Source: Balaenoptera acutorostrata (taxonomy: Eukaryota > Chordata > Mammalia > Artiodactyla > Balaenopteridae). Taken from it: 64,000 nucleotides of DNA. Below are positions 48,881-62,600 of the stretch, piece after piece. The notes under the pieces are model-generated. The model saw nothing but the letters and a program-made list of their open reading frames with translations. It was not told the DNA's origin and ran no database searches. Position numbers and translations under genes: made by a program. Location of the stretch: NCBI RefSeq assembly GCF_949987535.1, contig NC_080067.1:60384405-60448404 (forward strand), in the 5' to 3' direction. Positions within the stretch are counted from its first letter, which is position 1, and the number at the start of each line of letters is the position of its first letter.

Positions 48881-51800
48881 CCTGCAGGACATGAGAAGGA
48901 CTATTAGAGGTGTCTGCTATAGGAAGTAACATGATAAAATCAATAATTAGCAACATTTTACTGGGCAGTATTAAGTAGCAAGGGTTTGTGTATAACATTT
49001 TTTAAAACATTCATCAATATTAAACAATTACACGACATCATTTTGTATGTTGGCTCTCACATTTGTAGTCTCTGCTAAGCCTGGAGCATAAAGGTTACAT
49101 TTACTGTGGTGGTGTCAATATTTATGCCTTGTGCCTGCACGTCTGAATTTTTCAGGGGTAATGCTATCCCACAGTAACCACATCCCTTTCCATTTCACTG
49201 TGCCTCATGTAAACAGGAAACTTGTAATGATAGTAGATGAGAAATCAGTTTGGGCCAAATATAGCATGGATTTAAACTATCAACCTCATGGGAGCAAAAT
49301 TGTGCCTTCTCACTGTGCCCTAAGCAAGGATTTCCATCACCCATCAAAGGCTGAGACTGAGGTGAAAAGTCAGCAAGCAGGGAAGTAGTAAAGCTGCATT
49401 TAACGATTCCCATGAATACTGGAAGACAGTATATGCAAGTATCTGTTTCCTTAGAATAGCTTAAACCCTAGAAACATCTGGCTCCACATTTATAAAAGGC
49501 ACAACTGGTTTTATTTATTTGTTTTTGTACTTTCTTTTCAATTACAAAAGTAGTTCCAGATTAAGACAGCAAAATAGTTTCTGGATAGTTTTGGAAATAC
49601 ACTATTGTAATGCACTGCTTTCATGGTTCTACGATAATTTAGCTATGCCTGATATTCTAAGTATCAGGGTTTAGACTCATTTATTCTTTTAACATTTAAA
49701 AAGGTGGTATAGAACTTTAAATGCTGAGTAACATTAAAAACAAATCAATGTGTTATTCATGCATGGTGTGCAGATGAATTTTTTAGTAATTCTTACCTTT
49801 TCAGATCATTAATCTTAATCATCATATTACACAGACTTTATACCACCCTCAATATGACTAATACAGTAATTCTTATAATTCTGAAAGTTGGATAGCACAC
49901 ATATTCCAGAGTGACTCAACAAGGCAATTCTCAGGAGACAAATGCTGCTCTAATTTTGCCTTCTAGATTCTTGATAATAAACAAAAATACAAAAGCAAAG
50001 ACAAATATCCTTACACCTAGAGTTTATTTTGAAGACGTTTTATATTATTTTTCATTGTACTGGGTTTCAGACATCTAATCACCATTTATCTGCTTATTCT
50101 GCAGATAAAACCAAATAAATAAGCTTGATTTAAATCTAATTTTGTAACATTTCCATCAAAATGCATCCCTATGGAATCAGGTAAAGTTGAACATTGCAAT
50201 GCAACAAATCTGAATTTCCATTTAGGAGGAAGGCAATTCACAGTAGTGGCTCCTTTTCTATTTATTAGTGGTGAATGTGTGGGCAGATGCAAATTTAAGT
50301 AATGTATTTATAAGCACATATAAACATCCCTAATACGTTAACATCTCCACCAAATACACAAAGGTGTATCTATATAACCTTCTAGTTGGATAAACCCTTA
50401 TCACTCTATTTCTTACATATGTGAATTTTTGGAATTTCCTTTACAATTATCATATTACATTGTATAAGGAGATCTTCCTACTTCTAAAATGATGGCAAAT
50501 CATTTAACTCATTTAGTAATTTTCTTTTTCAAAGTAGATTTCACCCAAGATTGTGAATCGAACACATGGACTGCTATAGTTACCTTGTCTAAAACATAAA
50601 GCCCTAGTCTAGCCATCGTTTTTAGTAGCCTGATTACATATTGAAAAAAAATTTCTCAATCATGTTCTGTCTTTAAACTAAATTGCCTCAAGTTAGAAGC
50701 ATCCTGTCTTCATTGAAAAGCTATGGAAACCTCAGAATCGATTTCTCAACAGGTTTGAGTAATTTGATTTCTATTTTAGGATGCTTTATTTCCTGACTCT
50801 TGAAAACATTGACATATTGCAAGAAGAAATTTGTTTGGAGGCTCCAAGCGCCAGTTATTTGTTGTTTATGGCACTGATGACCAAGGTTGGATGTGACTTA
50901 CCTGTACTGAAATACCACTAACAAATGATAATTGGGCACTTCTCCATGAGGAGAAATGTATGTTAAGAGGTAGATATACTATAAAGAAATGCAATGACAA
51001 CCTGGTCTTGAAATTTTGAAGTCTAGTGAGAATTTGGTCAATTTTATCCCAACTTTGATCAAGGATGTACACCCACACACAACATGATCATACTTAAATA
51101 CCAGAAGAGATTATAGGCAAAATGCATATTTTCAGTCAGAATTACATCAAGAAGCCACAGTACCTATCAGGAAACTAACTGCAGAGAGATAAAACCTGGT
51201 TTATTTATTTAAATCACTTCCTTAAGAATGGAAAGAGAGACTATAATATCAAAGATTTTCTCTTGACTAAAGCTTCATTAGGGTTTAAAAGAGTAAAGAT
51301 AATTGCCTTATGTCTTTGACGGAAAGGCAACTGTTTTTCTAATTTTATAATAATTTGGGAGCAAACACCAAGAGAAATTTATTCTTAAACTCAGTAGTAG
51401 AAGGGCTGATAGAAATTTCCAGGGATTTTTCCCATTCAAGATCTTTAACTGGATGGCAAAGTAGAAAAACAAAAAATGTATCCAGTTGAAACAGGGTCCT
51501 AAACTGAATCATTATATAAATATACTGAGAAATGATTCATGCTAAGGCAACCAGGGACATTTGTAACTTAATGAGAAAGAATTCTATTCATTAACATTAC
51601 AATCTTACAGAGACAGTTTGTTAATCCTGTGGTAGTATTCATGACCTATAGGAAAGGAAAGGAAATAGTACCAGTTCTCACTGGAAATTAATATAGATTT
51701 AAAAATCAAAAATAAAAGATGTAGGTGCTTACAAAGTATGTATTACAAACCAATCATTAGTCCTTTAAATGTATGTCTTTGTTATATTTGGAATAATAAT

Positions 51801-53430
51801 TATGTTATCTGAATCTACATATCTTATTTAATAACATCTACACTTTAGGCTATTTTTACTTAATATTCACAACAAGGCACTTTATAGTATATATCTTTTG
51901 CATTTCAACTATAACGTTTTATACTAGCTGACACTGCATACTGCAGACAAATCCTTTAATAGAGTTTCAGAATTTTCCATAAACTCATCTTATTCCTTCA
52001 GTAGAAGTGATTCCCAGTGTAGCTTTCTTCAGCAATGGGCTTTACATCAGAAAAAAATTCTAATTTCCTGGACAAAGGAATGAAGAACATCTACTGTAGT
52101 ATGATATAGACTTTTTCCCCAGCATAATATCAGATTTCTCTAGAACTTCAGGGAAATCCATTTCATCTCTCCTCCTGAAGTCTACAGAAAATATCTCTGT
52201 ATAAATCCTACATTTAATCCATCTGGTAACTAATATGTAGTCATATAAAATTATACACTTGTTCATGCTAATGCACTGACCACTGTTAATATTATCATCA
52301 TAATATTTATTAAGAAACAGGTTGTAGAAAGGCAAAGAGTAATGAGAAGAGTAAGATCACCAGAAAGAAGGCAGTACTAGCAACTATCCTCAACATTTCC
52401 TTAGAGATTTGTTTTGTTTTGTTTTCTACCTCTTTCCTTTAGCTTTTGCATGCCATATACTTCACAACTATACAAAAGAGTCTTCATTCTGGCAGCTATG
52501 AACAATTTTGGCCCACATCAATAGTTTTGGCCTTCAGAACAACTGTGTATGAGGTAACTGAACAATGAGTGGCCAATACAAATCTTTATGGGCTTGCCAA
52601 TTGAAACAATCAGCACCTGAAATGCAAGGTTATTCCAGCAATTATATAGATATAATCAAAGCTACACGTGCAACCACCAATAACATGGGCCGCTGTGCAG
52701 TCAATCTATTTTCTCTGGCCAACTCCTCAATTAACTGTGTATCATCTCTTGGAGTTAAGTTATGGTCAACAGATTTATGCATAATGACAATTTAAATGAC
52801 CAAACCATCTTTTCTAAAATATAGCCTTTTTAATCACACAGATAAAAGAGTGACACTTGGAGAAGTTTTCATTTACATTTATTTTCCAAGTCCTCAATAT
52901 AAAATAAGAAAAACAAAGTCCTGTCAATATTCAAACAGCATTTCAAGAGGTTTTCACAGGTGGAAGCTATTCAGTGAAGAACTACCATTATTCAGCGAGA
53001 GTCAAGGAGAATTGTGACAATTGGAAACATTCAAGTAATAACATATTTTAATTTTACTTTTAATTTCATTGTCTAATGCCCTTCAAAGCAGACTTGACCT
53101 CATCACAAGCGTTCCTTATACTAAGTTTTCTGTTAAAACTCCCAAACTTATATCCTGGTAATCTTGGGGACAGGGGAAGGAATTAAACAGTTTTTTCACC
53201 AGTATATGAAAATGTATTATTACACAAAGGCCAAATAACTGTGAGTACCAATAAATAAATAAATAGGTAGAAAAGTTAAAAAGCCCTAAAAGTAGTTACA
53301 TAGTCATCTCTACTGAATATTATTATATACACAAAGGTATTTTCAATAAGAAACCACAACTAATCACTGGACACCATTCCCTGCTACTGAACTAGATAAT
53401 TCCTTGTAATACAGTTTAAAAAAAAAAAAA
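48881..53430. other. Unique AT-rich sequence, nothing recognised
   Basis: This is the longest stretch without an identified repeat. No exon with credible codon content and splice sites was found. Frames at 49131-49388 and 52565-53017 are overlapped by opposite-strand frames or lack motifs. No RNA gene signature was seen. Confidence 0.45.
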
Positions 53431-53861
53431 TGCTGTCTTGACCCAGTGTTGAGGTCTGGCTAAAGTTGGAGGCCCTGGCTAATCTTGAACAGCTGATTGA
53501 GTATACACCCCAGTCACTTCTTTATTGGGCCCTTACACTCCAGGCCACTATGAACATACCTGCCTTAATCATGCTAAGACTGAGTATTAAACAAGTAAGG
53601 ACAGCCCCTTTGTCCTAGAGCCCAAGAAATTATTCAAATTAGCCAACCCACCCTAATTTAAATTAGGAACCCAGAAAACCTAGCTAACCTCACCTCATTT
53701 GCCACACATAAGTTGACCCCATAGCTCAAGTTTGCTGTTACTCTGTCTCTGTCACAACTCCCTGTGTGGCCCTGCCTGACGGCTTTCTCTTGCTTGGAGT
53801 GGTTAGTAACAAAGTATTCTGCCTTTCGTCTATCCAAGCATCAGTGTGTTTTGTCCTGCCA
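53431..53861 (+). mobile_element. Probable solo LTR (ERV1-like), plus strand
   Basis: Starts TGCTGTCTTG and ends TGTCCTGCCA, giving TG...CA ends over about 430 bp. Inside, 'ggacagcccctttgtcctag', 'tctgtctctgtcacaactcc' and 'acaaagtattctgcctttcg' have the look of U3, R and U5. No clean duplication is visible and no internal retroviral sequence is present. Family not named; could be another repeat. Confidence 0.4.
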
Positions 53862-54258
53862 TCAAAAATATCTTGAAATCTTATATAACAATCCTTAAGT
53901 GCTAGAGTCCTAGTGACTAACTGTCCATTAATGGAAGAAATTCACTCTTAATTTGTGGAATAAATTTATTCAACTCTCATGCTTATGCACAGATGAACAT
54001 ACTTCCAGAAAAATGGGGTAGTTCTTTTTATTCCCCCTGCTATGTACAATTAAAAACCCTAGACATTATATATAAAATAAACATGGAAGACCCTGAAAGA
54101 GGAGTTAAAGAAAGCAGGCCAGTTAAGGACCATGGGACCCAAGAAACAAATTTTCTATAGGTTTTCTTTTTGTCTCCTACATCTCAGATTTAGAGCTGAA
54201 AAAACTGGTAACTCCATAATGCCAACAGATATAAACAGAAAAAAAAACTCTATCAAAA
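53862..54258. other. Unrecognised sequence
   Basis: No feature identified. The open frame 54132-54542 runs into the adjacent SINE and is not a gene. Confidence 0.45.
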
Positions 54259-54268
54259 CTCAGCTTTC

Positions 54269-54589
54269 GGGGCTTCCCTGGTGGCGCAGTGTTGAGAATC
54301 TGCCTGCCAATGCAGGGGACACGGGTTCGAGCCCTGGTCTGGGAAGATCCCACATGCCGTGGAGCAACTGGGCCTGTGAGCCACAACTGCTGAGCCTGTG
54401 CGTCTGGAGCCTGTGCTCCGCAACAAAAGAGGCCGCGATAGTGAGAGGCCCATGCACCGCGATGAAGAGTGGCCCCCGCTTGCCGCAACTGGAGAAAGCC
54501 CTCGCACAGAAACGAAGACCCAACACAGACAAAAATAAATAAATAAATAAATTAATTAATTAAAAAAAACGAAAAACAAAAAAAAAAAT
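54269..54589 (+). mobile_element. CHR-type SINE, plus strand
   Basis: Starts 'ggggcttccctggtggcgca', B-box-like 'gggttcgagccctgg', CpG-rich body, tail AAATAAATAAATTAATTAATT then A-rich. Duplication tcagctttc at 54260-54268 and 54590-54598. Very like the copy at 40432. Confidence 0.95.
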
Positions 54590-54599
54590 TCAGCTTTCA

Positions 54600-56900
54600 A
54601 AGAAATGTATACCAATACACATAATAGTCAAACTTTTGAAAACTAAAAATGAAAAAAAATCTTGAAAGCAGTGAGAGAGAAATGTCACCATACCTATAGG
54701 GGAAAACAACAATCCAAATTATAGCAGATTTCACACTGTAAACTACTGAGCTCAGAAGAAAGTGGTATAAAATGTTTTAAGTGCTGAAAGAAAAGAACTG
54801 TCAACCCAGCATCCTATATCCATTGAAAATATCCTTCAGGAATGAAGGGGAAACCAAGACACTTTCCACTGAAGGAACACTAATAGAATGTGTTGCCAGT
54901 ATATCTGCCCTAATAAATGGCTAAAGGAAGTTCTATAAACAGAAAGGAAACTATAAAAGAAGGAGCCTTAGATCATAGGAAGGAAGAAAGGACATGCAAA
55001 GCAAAACTGTGAGTAGATGCAATAGATGATCCTTTTCATCTTGAGTGTTCTAAATAGTATTTGATAATCAAAGCAAAAATTATAACACTGATGTGATTCT
55101 AGATGTAGGAAATTATATTCTAAACAGGGAAAGTAAAAAGATATAAAGGGAGATAAGGTTTCTATACTTTGCTCCATTTGGTAAAATTATATTGAGTAGG
55201 CTTTGATAAAGTTATGTACAAATATATTGTGAAACCTATATCAACCATTGAAAAAACTATAAACAGAGATACCCTCAAAAACACTAAAGATAAAAATGGA
55301 ATTCTAAAAAATTGTTCAACTAAGCCACAGGAGGATAGGAAAAAGAAAACAAAAAATAGTGAACAAACAGAAAACAAACAGAAATAGCATGATAAACTAT
55401 AGGCTCAATATATCAATAATTACATTAAATATAAATTGTCTTAATATACCAAATAAAACACAGAAACAGGCAGAGTGGATTAATAAGCATGTAGGAGCTA
55501 TCTGTTGTCTATTGGAAACTCACTGCAAATGTAACAATTTAGGCAGGTTAAAAGTAAAGGATGGAAATAGATAACAAATCAAAAATAGAAGGGATGACTA
55601 TACTAATGTCTGATAATGTAGACTTCAGAACAAAGGAAACTGCTAGAGATAGAGAAGGACATTACATAATGATCAAATGGTCAGTCCACCAAGAAGACAC
55701 AACAATCCTAAATGTGTGTGCATTGAACAAGAGATGTGCAAAAATATGAAGCAGTGTACAGAAAAGGAGAAATAGACAAATGCACAATTATCACTAGGGA
55801 CTTTAACACTCCTCTCCTAAAATTAATGGAACAACTAAACATAAAAGCAGCAAGGGTATAAAACACCTTAAAAACACTATCAAGCAACAGTATCTAATTA
55901 ACCCTCATAGAGAAGTCCACATAACCAGTGTAGAACACACGTTTTATTCAAGTGTCCACAGAACATATACCAAAATAAACTAAATCCTGGGCCATAAAAT
56001 AGACCTTAAAAAGCTTAAAAGAACTGGAATCATACACAGTGTGTCCCTCAACCACAATGGAGTCAAAAGATAAATTAATAACAGAAACAGAACATAAAAA
56101 TTTCTAAAAACTTAGAAACTAGACAACATATTTCTAAAAATTCACAGTTCAAAAGGTAAATCTCAGGGACTTCCCTGGCAGTCCAGTGGTTAAGACTCTG
56201 TGCTTCCACTGAAGGGGGCACGGGTTTGATCTCTGGTTGAGGAACTAAGGTCCCACATGCCATGTGGCATGGTCAAAAAAAAAAAAAGTAAATTTCAACA
56301 CACAAATTGAAACACTAATTGAACTGAAGTAGTATGAAAATATAACATCATAATTTGAAAATATAACATCAGTTTCAAAGATTAAGCACAGCTAAATCAG
56401 TACTGAGAGAGAAAATCATAGCACAATGCATACATTAGAAAAAAGGAAAAGTCTCAAATCAATAATCTAAACTTCCACTTGCAGAATCTAGAAAAAGAAA
56501 ACCAAAATAAACCTAAAGCAAGCAGAAGGAAGAAAATAATAGCAGAAATAAAAATTAAAAAAAATTGAAAACAACAACAAAAAGAAAAGCAATGAAAATT
56601 AGTGTACTTTGAACAAATCAACAATTGCTAAACTTCAAGCAAACTAAGAGAAAGAGAGATGATATAAATTACCAATTCCAGAAATAAAACAAGATCACTA
56701 TATACTCTGTCAATATAAAAAAAGATAATAAAAGAAAAAAGATAACAGAATTCTATGAACAACGCTACACAAATAAATTTCGTAATTTAGGTGAAATGGA
56801 CCAACTCCTTAAAACACGAACTACTGCAACATACCCAATATGAAATAAATAATTTAATCCTTTAACAAAGGAAATTGAATTCATAATTCAAAAACTCCCA
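54600..56900 (+). mobile_element. Old L1: ORF1 3' half, spacer and ORF2 N-terminal part, host of the young L1
   Basis: 54610-54950 is the decayed ORF1 C-terminal region ('atcctatatccattgaaaat' aligns with the LLYPARISF segment). ORF2 starts near 55390 and can be followed through the endonuclease ('agaaggacattacataatga', 'ggaaactcactgcaa') to the stretch just before the RT. A short SINE (56166-56287) interrupts it. The element stops at 56900, where the young L1 begins, and resumes at 63865 about 1.9 kb further along in L1 coordinates. The many frameshifts show great age. Confidence 0.9.
56166..56287 (+). mobile_element. Short tRNA-derived SINE (CHR-1-like)
   Basis: About 120 bp: 'gggacttccctggcagtcca', B-box-like 'gggtttgatctctgg', then 'ggaactaaggtcccacatgc' and an A tail. 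It is tRNA-related only, without the long body of the other SINEs here, and more diverged. Duplication gtaaatctca / gtaaatttca at about 56156-56165 and 56288-56297. Confidence 0.9.
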
Positions 56901-58687
56901 GAGAGGAAAGGACTGGGGTTGGCGGCGTGAACACAGCCTGAAGGGGTTAGCGCACCACAGCTGCCAGGAGGGAGTCCGGGAAAAAGTCTGCAGCTGTCGA
57001 AGAGGCAAGAGACTTTTTCTTCCCTCTGTGTTTCCTGGTGCGCGAGGAGAGGGGATTCAGAGCGCCGCCTAAACGAACTTCAGAGACTGGCGCTAGCTGC
57101 GGCTATCAGTGCGGATCCCACAGCAACAGGGGCGCAGAGGGAAAAACGGAGAGACTCCCGCACAGAGGCTCGGCGCCGAGCAGCGCTCACAAGCCCGAGA
57201 GGCTTGTCTGCTCACCCGCCGGGGCGGGCGGGGCTGGGAGCTGAGGCTCGGCTTCGGTCGGATCGCAGGGAGAGGACTGGGGTGGGCGGCGTGAACACAG
57301 CCTGAAGGGGTTGGCGCACCACAGCTGGCTGGGAGGGAGACCGGGAAAAGGTCTGCAGCTGCCGAAGAGGCAAAAGACTTTTTCTTGCCTCTTTGTTTCG
57401 CTGCGCGCAAGGAGAGGGGATTCAGAGCGCCGCCTAAACGAACTCCAGAGAAGGGCGTGAGCCGCGGCGATCAGCGTGGACCCCAGAGACAGGCGTGAGA
57501 CGCTGGGGCTGCTGCTGCCACCTCCAAAAAGCCTGTGTGTGAGCACAGGTCACTCTCCACACCGCCCCTCCCGGTAGCCTGTGCAGCCCGCCACTGCCAG
57601 GGTCCCGGGATCCGGGGACAGCAGCCCCGGGAGAACGCACTGCGTGCCTCAGGCTGGTGCAACGTCACGCTGGACTCGGCCGCCGCAGGCTCGCCCCGCC
57701 TCCTCTGTACCCCTCCCTCCCCGCGGCCTGGGTGAGCCAGAGCCCCCGAAGCAGCTGCTCCTTTAACCCCGTCCTGTCTGGGTGGGGAACAGACGCCCTC
57801 AGGCGACCTACACGCAGAGGCGGGTCCAAATCCAAAGCTGATCCCCAGGAGCTGTGCGAACAGGGAAGAGAAGGGGAAATCTCTCCCAGCAGCCTCAGAA
57901 GCAGCGGATTAAAGCTCCACAAACAACTTGATGTGCCTGCATCTGTTGAATACCTGAATAGACAACGAATCATCCCAAATTCAGGAGGTGGACTTTGGGA
58001 GCAGGAGATATTAATTTTTCCCCTTTTCCTTTTTTTTGTGAGTGTATATGTATATGCTTCTGGGTGAAATTTTGTCTGTATAGCTTTGCTTTACAATAGC
58101 TTTATTTTACTTCGCTATATTATAGCCTCTTTCTTTCTATTTTTTCTCCCTTTTACTCTGAGCCGTGTGGACAAAAGGCTCTTGGTGCTCCAGCCAGGCA
58201 TCAGGGCTGTGCCTCTGAGGTGGGAGAGCCAACTTCAGAACACTGGTCCACAAGAGACCTCCCAGCTCCACGTAATACCAAACGGCAAAAATCTCCCAGA
58301 GATCTCCATCTCAACATCAAGACCCAGCTTCACTCAACGACCAGCAAGCTACAGTGCTGGACACCCTATGCCAAACAACTAGCTAGACAGGAACACAACC
58401 CCATCCATTAGCAGAGAGGCTACCTAAAATCATAATAAGGCCACAGACACCCCAAAATACACCACCAGACGTGGACGTGCCCACGAGAAAGACAAGATCC
58501 AGCCTCATCCACCAGAACTCAGGCACTAGTTCCCTCCACCAGGAAGCCTACACAACCCACTGAACCAACCTTAGCCACTGGGGACAGATGGCAAAAACAA
58601 CGGGAACTACGAACCTGCAGCCTGTGAAAAGGAGACCCCAAACACAGTAAGATAAGCAAAATGAGATGACAGAAAAACACACAGCAG
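56901..58687 (+). promoter_or_regulatory. L1 5' UTR with duplicated promoter-like unit, CpG-rich
   Basis: A segment starting 'gactggggttggcggcgtga' at 56911 recurs at 57275 ('gactggggtgggcggcgtga'), a 364-bp period. Homology is strong for about 210 bp (56911-57120 against 57275-57483) and then fades. The interval 56920-57780 is the only CpG-dense stretch in the window. By analogy with other mammalian L1s the repeated unit is an internal Pol II promoter. The rest, to 58687, is less GC-rich and non-coding; the open frames in it are not credible genes. Confidence 0.85.
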
Positions 58688-59554
58688 ATGAAGGAGCAGG
58701 GTCAAAACACACCGGACTTAACAAATGAAGAGGAAATAGGTAGTCTACCTGAAAAAGAATTCAGAATAATGATAGTAAGGATGATCCAAAATCTTAGAAA
58801 TAGAATAGACAAAATGGAAGAAACATTTAACAAGGACGTAGAAGAACTAAAGAGGAACCAAGCAATGATGAAAAACACAATAAATGAAATTAAAAATACT
58901 CTAGATGGGATCAATAGTAGAATAACTGAGGCAGAAGAAAGGATAAGTGACCTGGAAGATAAAATGGTGAAAATAACTACTACAGAGCAGGATAAAGAAA
59001 AAAGAATGAAAAGAACTGAGGACAGTCTCAGGGACCTCTGGGACAACATTAAACGCACCAACATTCGAATTATAGGGGTCCCAGAGGAAGAAGAGAAAAA
59101 GAAAGGGACTGAGAAAATATTTGAAGAGATTATAGTTGAAAACTTCCCTAATATGGGAAAGGAAATAGTTAATCAAGTCCTGGAAGCACAGAGAGTCCCA
59201 TACAGGATAAACCCAAGGAGAAACACGCCAAGACACATATTAATCAAACTGTCAAAAATTAAATATAAGGAAAACATAGTAAAGGCAGCAAGGGAAAAAC
59301 AACAAATAACACACAAGGGAATCCCCATAAGGTTAACATCTGATCTATCAGCAGAAACTCTGCAAGCCAGAAGGGAGTGGCAGGATATACTTAAAGGGAT
59401 GAAGGAGAAAAACCTACAACCAAGATTACTCTACCCAGCAAGGATCTCATTCAGATTCGACAGAGAAATTAAAACCTTTACAGACAAGCAAAAGCTGAGA
59501 GAGTTCAGCACCACCAAACCAGCTTTACAACAAATGCAAAAGGAACTTCTCTAG
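58688..59554 (+). CDS. L1 ORF1 protein (RNA-binding chaperone), intact, 288 aa
   Basis: ORF1p coats L1 RNA as trimers in cytoplasmic particles and acts as a nucleic-acid chaperone. Residues about 30-118 are a heptad-rich coiled coil (many E/K/L/I, e.g. [15 protein letters not shown]) used for trimerisation. The RRM follows at about 124-215 with [10 protein letters not shown] at its start, and the C-terminal domain at about 216-288 includes [11 protein letters not shown] near 247-257. There is no internal stop or frameshift. At 288 codons it is shorter than human ORF1p (338), mainly in the N-terminus before the coiled coil. The chosen ATG follows an in-frame stop (58667); an ATG at 58666 is in another frame and short. 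It lies 58 bp upstream of ORF2, as expected for a bicistronic L1 RNA. It could still be translated if transcribed. Confidence 0.93.
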   Translation: MKEQGQNTPDLTNEEEIGSLPEKEFRIMIVRMIQNLRNRIDKMEETFNKDVEELKRNQAMMKNTINEIKNTLDGINSRITEAEERISDLEDKMVKITTTEQDKEKRMKRTEDSLRDLWDNIKRTNIRIIGVPEEEEKKKGTEKIFEEIIVENFPNMGKEIVNQVLEAQRVPYRINPRRNTPRHILIKLSKIKYKENIVKAAREKQQITHKGIPIRLTSDLSAETLQARREWQDILKGMKEKNLQPRLLYPARISFRFDREIKTFTDKQKLREFSTTKPALQQMQKELL

Positions 59555-59612
59555 GCAAGAAACACAAGAGAAGGAAAACACCTACAATAACAAACCCAAT
59601 ACATTTAAGAAA

Positions 59613-62600
59613 ATGGGAATAGGAACATACATATCGATAATTACCTTGAATGTAAATGGATTAAATGCTCCCACCAAAAGACACAGGCTGGCTGAATGGA
59701 TACAAAAACAAGACCCATATATATGCTGTCTACAAGAGACCCACTTCAGACCTAGAGACACATACAGACTGAAAGTGAGGGGATGGAAAAAGATATTCCA
59801 TGCAAATGGAAATCAAAAGAAAGCTGGAGTAGCAATTCTCATATCAGACAAAATAGACTTTAAAATAAAGACTATTACAAGAGACAAAGAAGGACACTAT
59901 ATAATGATCAAGGGATCGATCCAAGAGGAAGGTAGAACAATTGTAAATATTTATGCACCTGACATAGGAGCACCTCAATACATAAGGCAAATACTAACAG
60001 CCATAAAAGGGGAAATCGACAGCAACACAATCATATTAGGGGACTTTAACATCCCACTTTCACCAATGGACAGATCATCCAAAATGAAAATAAATAAGGA
60101 AACACAAGCTTTAAATGACACATTAAACAAGATGGACTTAATTGATATTTATAGGACATTCCACCCAAAAACAACAGAATACACATTTTTCTCAAGTGCT
60201 CATGGAACATTCTCCAGGATAGATCATATCTTGGGTCACAAATCAAGCCTTGGTAAATTTAAGAAAATTGAAATCGTATCAAGTATCTTTTCCAACCACA
60301 ATGCTCTGAGACTAGATATCAATTACAGGAAAAGATCTGTAAAAAATACAAACACATGGAGGCTACACAATACATTACTTAATAACGAAGTGATTACTGA
60401 AGAAATCAAAGGGGAAATCAAAAAATACCGAGAAACAAATGACAATGGAGATACAACGACCCAAAACCTATGGGACGCAGCAAAAGCAGTGCTAAGAGGG
60501 AAGTTTATAGCAATACAAGCCTACCTCAAGAAACAGGAAACATCTCGAATAAACAACCTAACCTTGCACCTAAAGCAATTAGAGAAAGAAGAACAAAAAA
60601 ACCCCAAAGCCAGCAGAAGGAAAGAAATTATAAAGATCAGGTCAGAAATAAATGAAAAAGAAATGAAGGAAACAATAGCAAAAATCAATGAAACTAAAAG
60701 CTGGTTCTTTGAGAAGATAAACAAAATTGATAAACCATTAGCCAGACTCATCAAGAGAAAAAGGGAGAAGACTCAGATCAATAGAATTAGAAATGAAAAA
60801 GGAGAAGTAACCACTGACACTGCAGAAATACAAAAGATCATGAGAGATTACTACAAGCAACTCTATGCCAATCAAATGGACAACCTGGAAGAAATGGACA
60901 GATTCTTAGAAATGCACAAACTGCCGAGACTGAACCAGGAAGAAATAGAAAATATGAACAGACCAATCACAAGCACTGAAATTGAAACTGTGATTAAAAA
61001 CCTTCCAACAAACAAAAGCCCAGGACCAGATGGCTTCACAGGTGAATTCTAGCAAACATTTAGAGAAGAGGTAACACCTATCCTTCTCAAACTCTTCCAA
61101 AATATTGCAGAGGGAGGAACACTCCCAAACTCATTCTACGAGGCCACCATCACCCTGATACCAAAACCAGACAAAGATGTCACAAAGAAAGAAAACTACA
61201 GGCCAATATCACTGATGAACATAGATGCAAAAATCCTCAACAAAATACTAGCAAACAGAATCCAACAGCACATTAAAAGGATCATACACCATGATCAAGT
61301 GGGGTTTATCCCAGGAATGCAAGGATTCTTCAATATACGCAAATCAATCAATGTGATACACCATATTAACAAATTGAAGGAGAAAAACCATATGATCATC
61401 TCAATAGATGCAGAGAAAGCTTTCGACAAAATTCAACACCCATTTATGATAAAAGCCCTGCAGAAAGTAGGCATAGAGGGAACTTTCCTCAACATAATAA
61501 AGGCCATATATGACAAACCCACAGCCAATATTGTCCTCAATGGTGAAAAACTGAAACCATTTCCACTAAGATCAGGAACAAGACAAGGTTGCCCACTCTC
61601 ACCACTATTATTCAACATAGTTTTGGAAGTGTTAGCCACAGCAATCAGAGAAGACAAAGAAATAAAAGGAATCCAAATCGGAAAAGAAGAAGTAAAGCTG
61701 TCACTATTTGCAGATGACATGATACTATACATAGAGAATCCTAAAGATGCTACCAGAAAACTCCTAGAGCTAATCAATGAATTTGGTAAAGTAGCAGGAT
61801 ACAAAATTAATGCACAGAAATCTCTTGCATTTCTATACACTAATGACGAAAAATCTGAAAGTGAAATTAAGAAAACACTCCCATTTACCATTGCAACAAA
61901 AAGAATAAAATATCTAGGAATAAACCTACCTAAGGAGACAAAAGACCTGTATGCAGAAAATTATAAGACACTGATGAAAGAAATTAAAGATGATACAAAT
62001 AGATGGAGAGATATACCATGTTCCTGGATTGGAAGAATCAACATTGTGAAAATGACTCTACTACCCAAAGCAATCTACAGATTCAATGCAATCCCTATCA
62101 AACTACCACTGGCATTTTTCACAGAACTAGAACAAAAAATTTCACAATTTGTATGGAAACACAAAAGACCCCGAATAGCCAAAGCAATCTTGAGAACGAA
62201 AAATGGAGCTGGGGGAATCAGGCTCCCTGACTTCAGACTATATTACAAAGCTTCAGTAATCAAGACAGTTTGGTACTGGCACAAAAACAGAAATATAGAT
62301 CAATGGAACAGGATAGAAAGCCCAGAGATAAACCCACACACATATGGTCACCTTATCTTTGATAAAGGAGCCAAGCATATACAGTGGAGAAAAGACAGCC
62401 TCTTCAATAAGTGGTGCTGGGAAAATTGGACAGGAACATGTAAAAGTATGAAATTAGAACACTCCCTGACACCATGCACAAAAATAAACTCAAAATGGAT
62501 TAAAGACCTAAGTGTAAGGGCAGACACTATCAAACTCTTAGAGGAAAACATAGGCAGAACACTCTATGACATACATCACAGCAAGATTCTTTTTGACCCA

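Noticed and set aside
48881..53430. Hidden multi-exon host gene in the longest repeat-poor stretch
   Set aside because: No run of exon-sized frames with flanking AG/GT and coding-like codon use was found on either strand; non-coding function cannot be excluded without conservation data.
54132..54542. 136-codon open frame running into a SINE
   Set aside because: Its second half translates the SINE body; the same 'ARVCGAQAPDAQ'-like shadows recur in every SINE copy.
57038..58067. Several GC-rich open frames of 60-136 codons on both strands
   Set aside because: They lie in the L1 5' UTR, overlap each other on both strands and have low-complexity R/P/A-rich translations; open only because CpG-rich DNA has few stops.
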